This document shows positions 21,178 to 28,941 of a stretch of DNA of 36,172 nt, in pieces. Made by a program: the position numbers and the translations under genes. This stretch comes from Clostridia bacterium. Lineage in GTDB: Bacteria > Bacillota > Clostridia > Christensenellales > Aristaeellaceae. The stretch covers positions 1 to 36,172 of the forward strand of contig JAFXJP010000009.1 of NCBI GenBank assembly GCA_017532155.1, written 5' to 3'. Position 1 is the first letter of the stretch. Every line of letters begins with the position of its first letter. The notes under the pieces were generated by a model. It worked only from the letters and a program-made list of their open reading frames with translations, ran no database searches and had not been told where the DNA came from.

Positions 21178-21215
21178 CCTCCCCGCGCTTGGTTATTGCC
21201 AAGCTATGCGGGAGG
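21178..21215 (-). promoter_or_regulatory. Hairpin that pairs with the spoIIID ribosome binding site
   Basis: On the minus strand CCTCCCGC pairs with GCGGGGAGG (one bulged G), and the inner stem GCTTGG pairs with CCAAGC around CAATAA. The right arm contains the Shine-Dalgarno GGGGAGG of the GTG start. No U-run follows, so it is not a terminator for the methyltransferase gene. Confidence 0.65.
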
Positions 21216-21223
21216 AAATGTGC

Positions 21224-22486
21224 TTATGCCTGCTGCGGCACCCACACGCTGCGGTTGCCCAGCACATCCACCACCATGATGGCGACGGTGCCGCGCAGCA
21301 GCGGCAGCTCCAGCGTGGTAGGCAGTTTGGGCGTTTGCTTACGACGTGCGGCCGAGGTATACGCCTTGAATACGCCGTCGCGCAGGAAGCCGACCGACCA
21401 CTGATCGACCGCATCCAGGCCGACCACATGCAGCCCCTTGGGCTGCGTTTTGATATTTTCAAAGGGTGCGCTGCCCAGCGCATAGGTATTGAGCGTAATT
21501 TCGTAATAGCCAATGCCCGGCAAAACGTCGGCGTCCAGCACTGCCTCTACGCGCTCGGTTTTCGTGCGCAGTTCAAGCTCCGTATCCAGCAGGCGCTTGC
21601 GCGTAACCGACACCGCATGGCTGCACTGATCTACGCCCAGGTAGCGGCATTCGTTCTCTGCCGCCGCCACCAGCGTAGTACCGCTGCCGCAGAAAAGATC
21701 GCAAACGATATCGCCCCGGCGCGTGCAGCAGCGCACAATGCGGTTGAGCAGCGCCTGCGGCTTTTGCGTGTCATAGCCTGTGCGCTGGGGATCCTTCTGC
21801 TGCAGATGGCTCACATCCGCCCATACGTCATCCGGGAAGACGGGCTCGTCATCATAATAGGTATACACCTTGCCGCCCGCCTTGATGGTGCGGCAGGGAC
21901 GGCCATTCTCATCCACCGTGCGGCGCATATGATTGGAGCGGTTATCCTTGCGCGGCACGCCTACGCGCGTAATATCAAAGTACAGCGCGCGGGACTTGGC
22001 ATAAAAAAGAATCACATCATGCTTGCGGCTGAAATGCTTCTTGGCGCGGCCGCCCGACTGATACGCCCAGATAATTTCGTTGATAAAGTTGTTTTCACCA
22101 AAGATCTTGTCGCACTCAAGCCTCGCATAGGCGTTCATGCGGCTGTCCAGATGCAAAAACAGCGCGCCGGTCTCGCTGAGCAATTCATGCGCAATCGCCA
22201 GCGCCTCGCGCAGAAGGCGGAGATACGCCTCCTTGCCGCCCACGCGGGAATCAGAATAGGCCGGCAATTCCAATACCTGATTGCCTTCCGCCCAGCCCTT
22301 TTCGCCAATACGCATGCGGAAGGTAAATTCATCCCCCGTAAAGAAGGGCGGATCAAGATACACGCACTGCACCTTGCCTTTAAATTCGTCAAGGTCCGCG
22401 CGCCGCAGATCGCTATGGATCAGCACGCCGCCCGTGCGGTCGCCGCAGATGATCTCCTTATAGCATTCAGCCTGCTGCCAGATCAT
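21224..22486 (-). CDS. DNA methyltransferase (beta-class N6-adenine/N4-cytosine type), solo
   Basis: 420 residues. Catalytic motif IV is DPPF (45-48, in VYLDPPFFTGDEF) and the AdoMet site FCGSGTT (265-271, in CDLFCGSGTTLVAAAE) comes after it, the order of beta-class/type III Mod-like enzymes. TGYDTQKPQALLNRIV (about 237-252) is motif X-like. The target-recognition part would be at about 60-225. About 120 residues follow the catalytic part, a C-terminal domain I do not recognise. No restriction gene is near, so it is an orphan methyltransferase. The ATG follows AAGGGGG. It lies 54 bases upstream of spoIIID and 21 bases after the Cys-rich gene on the same strand, so an epigenetic or housekeeping role is possible. 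Confidence 0.88.
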   Translation of the reverse strand: MIWQQAECYKEIICGDRTGGVLIHSDLRRADLDEFKGKVQCVYLDPPFFTGDEFTFRMRIGEKGWAEGNQVLELPAYSDSRVGGKEAYLRLLREALAIAHELLSETGALFLHLDSRMNAYARLECDKIFGENNFINEIIWAYQSGGRAKKHFSRKHDVILFYAKSRALYFDITRVGVPRKDNRSNHMRRTVDENGRPCRTIKAGGKVYTYYDDEPVFPDDVWADVSHLQQKDPQRTGYDTQKPQALLNRIVRCCTRRGDIVCDLFCGSGTTLVAAAENECRYLGVDQCSHAVSVTRKRLLDTELELRTKTERVEAVLDADVLPGIGYYEITLNTYALGSAPFENIKTQPKGLHVVGLDAVDQWSVGFLRDGVFKAYTSAARRKQTPKLPTTLELPLLRGTVAIMVVDVLGNRSVWVPQQA

Positions 22487-22507
22487 GGGTTTATCCCCCT
22501 TCTTTTA

Positions 22508-23014
22508 TTACCAGTTGCGCAGACGCTCAAAATAAACGCCCAGCGCTTGCAGATACGCTCTGATTTCGGTATTTTGGCAAAGGATTCTGCCGCTTTCGCG
22601 CACAGCCTCCACAAATGCCTTATCCATCCCGCGCACGCCGCCCTCACACAAAGGGCACACTGCATATGCCCGCGGATCTACCATTACCTTCAGGCCCGCT
22701 TTGCCGTCCTTTTCAACGACCACGGGCGTGAGCGGAAACAGCATGCAGGACAGCGGCCGCAGATGACGGTCGCACGCACCGTCGCAGGTGAGCAGTTGAA
22801 GCCCGGGCAAAATATCGTCATAGGGCGTCAGCTGCATGCCCTCAGGCAATTGACAATAGAGCGCTTCCTCGCCGGGGAACAGCACCATGCCGCCCTGGCC
22901 ATCCTCATCGCTTTGGCAGCAAGCCGCGCCGCAGCACTTGCCGCAGTCTGTCTTCAGCGGCGTGATATTTTCCATCATTTCCCGCGCGCGCAGCACGCAT
23001 TCCAGCTTGTCCAT
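22508..23014 (-). CDS. Cysteine-rich metal-cluster-like protein (YkgJ/PF03692-type)
   Basis: 168 residues. The N-terminal cluster CGKCCGAACC (about 24-33) and later CDGACDRHLRPLSC, VCPLCEGG and a late Cys give the CxxCxxxxCC pattern of the putative zinc- or iron-chelating family. Function is unknown in most members; some act as flagellin lysine methylases, but nothing here points to flagella. The ATG at 23014 follows GGGAG, and its promoter at 23046-23074 lies between this start and longer in-frame starts. First gene of a probable operon with the methyltransferase, spoIIID and mbl. Confidence 0.75.
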   Translation of the reverse strand: MDKLECVLRAREMMENITPLKTDCGKCCGAACCQSDEDGQGGMVLFPGEEALYCQLPEGMQLTPYDDILPGLQLLTCDGACDRHLRPLSCMLFPLTPVVVEKDGKAGLKVMVDPRAYAVCPLCEGGVRGMDKAFVEAVRESGRILCQNTEIRAYLQALGVYFERLRNW

Positions 23015-23045
23015 CCTGTCACTCCCGCATTTCTTTCCATTCTCA

Positions 23046-23074
23046 AGTATACCATAAACTGCCTGTAATTGCAA
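23046..23074 (-). promoter_or_regulatory. Promoter of the Cys-rich gene cluster
   Basis: Minus-strand TTGCAA (23074-23069), 17-base spacer, TATACT (23051-23046), 32 bases before the ATG. Confidence 0.72.
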
Positions 23075-23103
23075 CGAATGGCGCCTTTCGCGCGCAAAAC
23101 GCC

Positions 23104-23132
23104 TTGCATATACGGCGTTTTTTCTATATAAT
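23104..23132 (+). promoter_or_regulatory. Promoter of the secreted repeat protein
   Basis: TTGCAT (23104-23109), 17-base spacer, TATAAT (23127-23132), 34 bases before the ATG. It is back to back with the promoter of the Cys-rich cluster. Confidence 0.78.
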
Positions 23133-23165
23133 GAGGTAAAATTCCCTTTTGTGAGGCGACATTTT

Positions 23166-24380
23166 ATGAAAAAGCTGCTTGTTCTTTTGCTTTGTCTGTG
23201 CATTGCGCTTCCCTGCGCGCTTGCCGAAGATACCATCACCTATGAAAACGGCAATATGGTGCAGTATATCACCCGCGATGACGGCGGCGTTACCAAAATC
23301 ATCTACTACGCCAATCCCAACGCGGAAGGCCTGTACGTCATCGAGGAAATCGTCAATAACGGCGAGCATCGCTCTGTTGCCTATGAAAACGACACGGGCA
23401 CCGTGCGCGTAGAATACTACGAAAACGGTACGCTCTACATGGAGCGCTACCAGACCGAAGACGGTAACACGCGCATTGATTATTTCGATAAAACCGGCGC
23501 GCTGCTGGATTATGAAATCAGCTATGCGCTGCTCAATGCCGAAGGCTATCGCGTAAGTAAGCGCTTCCTGCCCAACGGCACACAGGATCACGAGTGGTGG
23601 TGGGCGGCGGAGCATCAGCTGTACCACGAAATCTGGTTTGAGGATGGCAAGGTTGCCGGCTATACCTACCGGTACTACAATACAGACGAAGCATACGAAG
23701 TGTACGAAGAATACGACGCCGACGGTACGCTCGAAAAGCGCTTCCTTTACAACGAAAATGGCGAGCGCATAGAAAAAGAGGAAGACTACGAAGAAAAGAC
23801 CTATGTAGACGAAGACGGCAATTTCGTGCAGATATACTACAATAGCGACTGCGAAGCCTGGTGCAGCTACATCCGCTATAAGCAGCCTAACGAAGAGGGA
23901 CAGGTGGTTGTGACCGTCAACAAGATGGACGGTACGCCTGTCACCGAAATCTGGTATTCCGATTACATGAACAACGTCGAGTCGCGCGTGCATCTTTACG
24001 ATGAAAACGGCGTGCTTACCGAAATTCGCTATTACAACGAAGATGGCTCGTGCAAATTTGATACTTTTGACGAAAGCGGCACGCTCCTGTATACGGATGT
24101 GGATTACGCCGAGCCCAATGCCGAGGGCTATGAGGTAAGTAAGCGCTTCCTGCCCGACGGCACCATCGATCATGAGTGGTGGTGGGGCCCGGACGATCTT
24201 TATCACGAAATCTGGTATGCGGACGGCCAGGTGGAATCTTACACCTACTGGTGGTACAATGTGGACGGGCACGACGTCCGTTACGAAGAACACCACAAGG
24301 AATACAGCAAGTATCGCTACTACGATTACGACGCCAGCGGCGAAATGGTTATGTCCGAAAGCGAGACCGTGCATCATTGA
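23166..24380 (+). CDS. Secreted Tyr/Trp-rich repeat protein
   Basis: 404 residues. Signal peptide (LLVLLLCLCIALPCALA, then EDT). The mature protein is a run of short YxxDGxLxxxxxYY beta-hairpin units like MORN or YD-type repeats. A unit keyed by P/L-N-(A/E)-E-G recurs at 51, 123, 241 and 317. The units at about 116-175 and 308-367 are near copies, sharing SKRFLP(N/D)GT, DHEWWW, YHEIW and GYTYRYYN/SYTYWWYN. Very acidic, no anchor seen. I do not know its function; an extracellular binding or adhesive role is a guess. The ATG follows GTGAGG. The CCA-adding-type gene follows 15 bases later and probably shares the transcript. Confidence 0.75.
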   Translation: MKKLLVLLLCLCIALPCALAEDTITYENGNMVQYITRDDGGVTKIIYYANPNAEGLYVIEEIVNNGEHRSVAYENDTGTVRVEYYENGTLYMERYQTEDGNTRIDYFDKTGALLDYEISYALLNAEGYRVSKRFLPNGTQDHEWWWAAEHQLYHEIWFEDGKVAGYTYRYYNTDEAYEVYEEYDADGTLEKRFLYNENGERIEKEEDYEEKTYVDEDGNFVQIYYNSDCEAWCSYIRYKQPNEEGQVVVTVNKMDGTPVTEIWYSDYMNNVESRVHLYDENGVLTEIRYYNEDGSCKFDTFDESGTLLYTDVDYAEPNAEGYEVSKRFLPDGTIDHEWWWGPDDLYHEIWYADGQVESYTYWWYNVDGHDVRYEEHHKEYSKYRYYDYDASGEMVMSESETVHH

Positions 24381-24395
24381 TGAAAGGATAAGCCC

Positions 24396-25559
24396 ATGCA
24401 ATTTCCTCTGCCCGCAGAAGTGCTCAAAGCGCTTGATATGATCACCGCCCGGGGCTATGAAGCCTATGTGGTGGGCGGCTGCGTGCGCGATTTGCTGATG
24501 GGCATTCCCCCGCACGATTACGACATCTGCACCAGCGCCCTGCCGGAGGAAACAAAGGCCTGCTTTTGCGGCGAGCGCGTGATCGAAACGGGCATTCAGC
24601 ACGGCACGGTCACGGTGCTGATGAACGGCGAGATGCTTGAAATCACCACCTTCCGCACAGAGGGTGATTATCTGGACGGGCGCCATCCTTCCTCCGTTTC
24701 CTTTACGCGCAGCATTGAAAACGACCTGATGCGCCGCGATTTTACGGTCAACGCCATGGCATATCACCCTGAAAAAGGGCTGGTGGATCTGTACGGCGGT
24801 CGGGAGGATCTGCAGGATAAACGCCTGCGCTGCGTGGGCGATGCGCCTGAGCGCCTGACGGAGGACGCGCTGCGGATCCTGCGCGCCATGCGTTTTTCCG
24901 CGCAGCTGAGCTTTGCGGTGGAGGAAAGCACCGCGCAGGCGATGCATAATCTCAAAGACCGGCTTTCGCTCATCAGCCGTGAGCGCATCGCGCAGGAGCT
25001 TTTGCGCATGATTGCCTTCCCGGCGGCTGCAAATGTTTTGCAGCAGTTTGAAGATATATTTTTTGCCGCGCTGCCGCAGTGCAAATGCATCGATATTACA
25101 GCGCTTTCTGCGCTGCGTGACGGCGATGAAATCACGCGAATGGCGGCGCTTTTGCATTGCAATGACACGCAATCCGCCGACGCTGCGCTGCAGTCGCTCA
25201 AGCTGCCCACCATTTTTCAGCGCAACTGCCTGCAGCTGATTGAGCACTACGCCGCGCCGCTTGAGGCCGCTACGGTGCCGCTGTGGCTGGCGCGCCTGGG
25301 CGAAGAGCAATTCCGCCGGCTGCTGCTTTTGCAGCACAACACGGCGCTTTTGCCCGAAATCGAACGCGCGTTGGCGGAGAATCTGCCGCTGCAAGTGCGT
25401 GATCTGGCAATCAACGGCCGTGATCTGATAGCGGCGGGCGTGCCGGCCGGGCCAATGGTAGGCGAGGTGCTGGCGCGGCTGCATGAGATGGTTTTGCGGC
25501 GGGAAGTGGAAAATGACAGGGGCAGGTTATTGGAAGCAGGGAGGACGTTCCTTTCTTGA
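24396..25559 (+). CDS. cca: tRNA nucleotidyltransferase / poly(A) polymerase family (CCA-adding type)
   Basis: 387 residues. The GG motif VVGGCVRDLLMG (25-36) and catalytic D41-Y-D43 (PHDYDICT) are typical of class II nucleotidyltransferases; RRDFTVNAM, the flexible RMxRA-like RAMRFSAQ segment and ERIAQELLRM follow in order. It would repair or add the CCA end of tRNA. The ATG follows AAAGGAT. The last codons (GRTFLS and stop) lie in the end of the composite repeat: the left terminus GGGAGGACGTTC and the D palindrome supply them, so the native C-terminus may have been replaced. Whether it adds CC, A or CCA cannot be told. Confidence 0.92.
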   Translation: MQFPLPAEVLKALDMITARGYEAYVVGGCVRDLLMGIPPHDYDICTSALPEETKACFCGERVIETGIQHGTVTVLMNGEMLEITTFRTEGDYLDGRHPSSVSFTRSIENDLMRRDFTVNAMAYHPEKGLVDLYGGREDLQDKRLRCVGDAPERLTEDALRILRAMRFSAQLSFAVEESTAQAMHNLKDRLSLISRERIAQELLRMIAFPAAANVLQQFEDIFFAALPQCKCIDITALSALRDGDEITRMAALLHCNDTQSADAALQSLKLPTIFQRNCLQLIEHYAAPLEAATVPLWLARLGEEQFRRLLLLQHNTALLPEIERALAENLPLQVRDLAINGRDLIAAGVPAGPMVGEVLARLHEMVLRREVENDRGRLLEAGRTFLS

Positions 25560-25573
25560 GTCAAGAAAGGAAC
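25547..25573. repeat. D palindrome, copy 2
   Basis: Perfect 27-base palindrome: GTTCCTTTCTTGA, a central G, and the exact reverse complement. It contains the stop codon of cca at 25557-25559. Confidence 0.85.
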
Positions 25574-25630
25574 AAAGAACCTGCGGTGGCATTGGAAGCT
25601 GGCTGTGTAATTGACGCGGCAGTCTGTATT

Positions 25631-25695
25631 GAAAAAGAAACCGGAGAAAACGGATGCAAGCAAGCTTGCCCCGATTTTTCTCCGGTTTCTTTTTC
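25631..25695. repeat. E hairpin, copy 5 (E1 position)
   Basis: Begins GAAAAAGAAACCGGAGAAAA and ends in its near-complement TCTCCGGTTTCTTTTTC, apex GCAAGC-AA-GCTTGC. Nearly identical to the copy at 16327. Confidence 0.75.
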
Positions 25696-25939
25696 GGCGG
25701 GCTTCGCACGCTCGCGGAGCTGCGCTCCGCGGACTGCCGCTTTGGTACAGGGTGCGTTTGGGTAGCGCCGTTTTTTCTGCGGAAAAAACGAGCGGGAGGG
25801 TACGCCGCTGCGACAGCGTGATAGCGTGTAAAGCCCGTTCGTTTCGCCGCAGCGAAACGGCGGCCCTCCGCGAGCAATAGCAGTCTACATCAGTGGCAGG
25901 CCCGGACGGCTGCGCCGTCCGGCGCGCACATCGCGCGCA

Positions 25940-26003
25940 GAAAAAGAGAGCGGATGCCATCGGGGCGAGCTTGCTCGCATCCGTGGAATCCACTCTCTTT
26001 TTC
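25940..26003. repeat. E hairpin, copy 6 (E2 position)
   Basis: Begins GAAAAAGAGAG and ends CTCTCTTTTTC, apex GGCGAGC-TT-GCTCGC, with an inner GGAT/ATCC stem. Paired bases differ from the E2 copies at 8948 and 16787. Confidence 0.7.
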
Positions 26004-26049
26004 TATTATCCTGCCAAACCCAACCAACCAAAAACTGGTTTTCGAAGGA

Positions 26050-26091
26050 GCTCGAGGGAGGCTTTTACCTTAAAAGCCGTCCCTCGAACGT
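26050..26091 (+). repeat. C hairpin, copy 4
   Basis: GCTCGAGGGA, GGCTTTTA-CCT-TAAAAGCC, then GTCCCTCGAACGT, ending 13 bases before the stop codon of the penicillin-binding protein gene. Confidence 0.75.
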
Positions 26092-26103
26092 CCTCCCCTG
26101 CTA

Positions 26104-28845
26104 TCATCGCGCAGCTGCCATGGCCTGCGTCAGATAACTCATCGCGCCGGTCAGCTCCGCCGCGCTGGGGTTGCCCACCATCACCGCCGCCAGAGACGAA
26201 ATGGCGCTCTGCAGCAGCGCATAGCCGCCATGCGAAGGCGACAAGCCCGCCAATTGCGCCTGTGCGCTGGCCAGCAGACGCTCTGCATCGGGCAGGAGCT
26301 GATTTTTAACAATCGGATCGCTGACCGCGCCGCCAGAGGGCGCATCATGTGCCGTGCAGGTGCGCTGCGCCAGAAGCGCGTTATTGCGGTTGGCGTCGTT
26401 CGTCAGCCGCAGCGTAGCAAACGCACCCAGGTACTCCTCCAGCACATCCTCATACTGCGTACCGAGGAACCGGTACAGCGGATGCCCCTGCGGAATGGTC
26501 ACAACGCCTGCCTGCGCACCGGGGCAATTTGCCGTCGCCAGCTTCCCGGTCACAGTGCACAATGTTGTCTCAGTATGCATCTGGCAGTAGGTTGTCGGCG
26601 CACCGGACTGCGGCCAGTAATCGGTATACACCTTATAGCCTGCCGCATCATTTTTACATGCCTCGGTTGCCAGCTGTCCGCTTACGCCGCAGGTGGTCAC
26701 ACGCACCAGGCCGTAATCGCTGTGAACGCCCTCCATAATCGCACGGCTCATCAGGTTTTTCTCCTCATGAATGCGGCTCATGAATGTACGCCAAAGCTTG
26801 GCCGCACTGTTTCCGCCCGTTGTTTTAGAGGAAAGCGACTTATAATTATCATGACCGATCCACACCGAGCTCGCGTACCAGCCCGTAAGGCCTGAGAAGA
26901 ACACGCCCTTCTGATCGGAGTTTGTGCCCGTCTTGCCGGCTACCGTCTGTCCGGGAATCTTGGCCGATGTGCCCGTGCCGGAGGTTACGGCGTCCTTCAT
27001 CATATCCACCGTCAGATAGGCCGTGGATGGGCTGAACACCTGATAGCGCGTCTGATTGGCATGCGCATCATAAATAACGTTGCCGTTGCTGTCTGCAATG
27101 CCCAGGAAAGAAATGGGCTGCTGATACACGCCTGTATTGCCCAGCACGCCGAAGGCCACCGTCATTTCAAGCGGCGTTAAGCCGCTGGAGCCCAGCGCCA
27201 CGCCAAAGGGCGTCGCGTTGATGTGCTTATCGGAAGCGCCCATCAGCTGCAGGAACTTGACGGCGTTTTCTACCCCCACATAGTTCATCAGCGCATAGGC
27301 CGCCGCCGTATTATCGCTCTTCACCAGCGCCTGACGCAGCGTCTCCGGGCCGCGATAGCTGGAGCCGCCGTAATTCTTGGGCCAGGTCTCGTTGAGATGA
27401 TTATCCAGATACCCCGTGATAGGCAGCGGCATATTATACACAATCCCGCTGCCGCCCAGGCCGCTGAGCTCAATGGCCGGCGCGTACACCGTGAGCGGCT
27501 TGATGGACGAGCCGACAGGCATGTTCATATCCACCGCGCGGTTGAGCGTCTTGCGGCGCGTAGGCTCTGTGCGGCTGCCGACAATCGCCTTGATTTCGCC
27601 TGTACGGTAATCCAGCACCACCGCAGCCGCCTGCGGCTGAACAATCTCATCATAGGTGCCGTCAGCGTTGCGCGCGCGGTAAATCTTGTCGTCCGGATCG
27701 CGCAAAGAGGGATACGAGGCGTAATTGTAAAGCGTTTCCTCTACAATCTGCTGAATTTCGGTATCCAGGCAGAGGAACACATGATAGCCGCCCGTGCGCA
27801 GTTCATTTTCCATGCGGTTGCGGTTGGCGGATGTGTTTTCCAGGTTATTGAGCTTGAGCAGCGTCTGCACCACATCGCTGATGGCATATTCCACATAATG
27901 CACATAATCGTAGAGCTTGCCGCTGTCGGGCTCCTTTTCTAGCACATTTGCCGTCGCCGGGTCAAGCGCTGCGATATATTCATCGTGCGTGATGAACTGG
28001 TTTTCGTACATCATGCGCAGCGCATAGTCCGTGCGGTTGTTGGTGATGGCCGCATAATCCGTCGTTTCCGACGAGCGCAGATAATAGTTGCGGCGGGGAT
28101 TGTAGTAATAGGGATTGGTGCAAAGCCCCGCCAGCATGGCGCATTCGCGCAAAGAAAGCTCCATCGGCTTTTTGCCAAAGTAGCCCTGCGCGGCGGTATA
28201 TACGCCGTAGTAGTTTTCGCCCAGATAGATGGTATTCAGGTAGCTCTCCAGGATCTGATCCTTGTTATACTGCGTTTCCAGCTGCATGGCAAGGTAGGCT
28301 TCCTGAATCTTGCGCTTGTAAGACTGCTCGCTGGAGAGGATGGTATTTTTGATCAGCTGCTGGGTGATGGTGCTGCCGCCCTGCTGCGAGCCGGAAAGAA
28401 AATTGGTGACAAACGCGCCAATAATGCGCTTGACGTCAATGCCGCTGTGGTTATAAAAGCGCGCATCCTCTACCGCCACAAAGGCGTACTGCAGTCTTTT
28501 GGGCATTTCGCTGATGGAGATCATCACGCGATCCTCTGTGCCCTTGTAATCGGTAATCAGATTGCCGTTTGCATCATAGATAAAAGAGGTTTGCGCCTGA
28601 TCATCAATGAGCGTGAGATCCAGCTGCGGCGCTGTATTGACATATGCGCGCGCAATGCCCACAACCGCGCCAACGCCGCTGAGGCCCAGCATCAGTATCA
28701 GCAGCACCAGCATGCGGATGGAATTGACCAGCACAGAGCAAACAAAGCTCGGGCGACGAAGCCTGGGCTTAAAGATGCTGCGCGGCGGCAAGGTATCAAA
28801 GCCGTCGTACAGCTCATAGTCTGTACGGCGAGAACGATTGCTCAT
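26104..28845 (-). CDS. Class A penicillin-binding protein (bifunctional)
   Basis: 913 residues. One membrane span at about 36-66. Glycosyltransferase (GT51) motifs: EDARFYNHSGID, GGSTITQQLIKN and KIQEAYLAMQLE. Transpeptidase motifs: SSIK in MPVGSSIKP, SDN and KTGT. The C-terminal ~180 residues after the transpeptidase are Cys-containing (CGVSGQLATEACKND, CTVTGKLATANCPG) and end in an Ala-rich helix; the short repeat G-x-L-A-T-x-x-C may be a disulfide-linked surface module. The ATG at 28845 is chosen because the promoter's -10 box covers the upstream in-frame ATGs; GAAGGAGG lies twelve bases before it. It builds and crosslinks peptidoglycan, probably PBP1A/PonA-like. Confidence 0.93.
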   Translation of the reverse strand: MSNRSRRTDYELYDGFDTLPPRSIFKPRLRRPSFVCSVLVNSIRMLVLLILMLGLSGVGAVVGIARAYVNTAPQLDLTLIDDQAQTSFIYDANGNLITDYKGTEDRVMISISEMPKRLQYAFVAVEDARFYNHSGIDVKRIIGAFVTNFLSGSQQGGSTITQQLIKNTILSSEQSYKRKIQEAYLAMQLETQYNKDQILESYLNTIYLGENYYGVYTAAQGYFGKKPMELSLRECAMLAGLCTNPYYYNPRRNYYLRSSETTDYAAITNNRTDYALRMMYENQFITHDEYIAALDPATANVLEKEPDSGKLYDYVHYVEYAISDVVQTLLKLNNLENTSANRNRMENELRTGGYHVFLCLDTEIQQIVEETLYNYASYPSLRDPDDKIYRARNADGTYDEIVQPQAAAVVLDYRTGEIKAIVGSRTEPTRRKTLNRAVDMNMPVGSSIKPLTVYAPAIELSGLGGSGIVYNMPLPITGYLDNHLNETWPKNYGGSSYRGPETLRQALVKSDNTAAAYALMNYVGVENAVKFLQLMGASDKHINATPFGVALGSSGLTPLEMTVAFGVLGNTGVYQQPISFLGIADSNGNVIYDAHANQTRYQVFSPSTAYLTVDMMKDAVTSGTGTSAKIPGQTVAGKTGTNSDQKGVFFSGLTGWYASSVWIGHDNYKSLSSKTTGGNSAAKLWRTFMSRIHEEKNLMSRAIMEGVHSDYGLVRVTTCGVSGQLATEACKNDAAGYKVYTDYWPQSGAPTTYCQMHTETTLCTVTGKLATANCPGAQAGVVTIPQGHPLYRFLGTQYEDVLEEYLGAFATLRLTNDANRNNALLAQRTCTAHDAPSGGAVSDPIVKNQLLPDAERLLASAQAQLAGLSPSHGGYALLQSAISSLAAVMVGNPSAAELTGAMSYLTQAMAAAR

Positions 28846-28886
28846 AAAGGATTTGCTGCCTCCTTCAAAGTTTGGCGGACGCATCA

Positions 28887-28915
28887 ATTATAGCATAATT
28901 CATGCCGTCAGGCAA
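28887..28915 (-). promoter_or_regulatory. Promoter of the penicillin-binding protein gene
   Basis: Minus-strand TTGCCT (28915-28910), 17-base spacer, TATAAT (28892-28887). It leaves a leader of about 35 bases and rules out the in-frame start at 28887. Confidence 0.75.
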
Positions 28916-28941
28916 TGACAGAGGCTGGAAGGAGCGGGAAT

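Larger units (their letters stand above)
25538..26098. repeat. Composite hairpin repeat, copy 3 (simplest form, 561 bp)
   Basis: Between the convergent cca and penicillin-binding protein genes. Left terminus AGCA-GGGAGGACGTTC and right terminus (reverse) AGCA-GGGGAGGACGTTC form inverted repeats with one base missing. Modules: D palindrome, E1 hairpin, F, CGTTTTTTC/GAAAAAACG hairpin, G (with TTTCGC/GCGAAA and CGGACGGC/GCCGTCCG hairpins), E2 hairpin, H (AACCCAACCAACC), C hairpin. No B-module and no nested MITE, so this copy probably shows the basic unit. No supportable gene. Confidence 0.82.

Noticed and set aside
21195-21227. Sigma-E promoter for spoIIID
   Set aside because: The -35 and -10 match the consensus only in part. 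Mentioned as a hypothesis in the hairpin finding, not listed as a feature.
21056-23068. 670-residue open frame on the plus strand opposite spoIIID, methyltransferase and Cys-rich genes
   Set aside because: Antisense shadow; the opposite strand has three proteins with clear family motifs and ribosome sites.
23124-25484. 786-residue open frame on the minus strand opposite the repeat protein and cca
   Set aside because: Low-complexity Val/Phe/Ile and His-rich translation, no motifs, spans two well-supported genes on the other strand.
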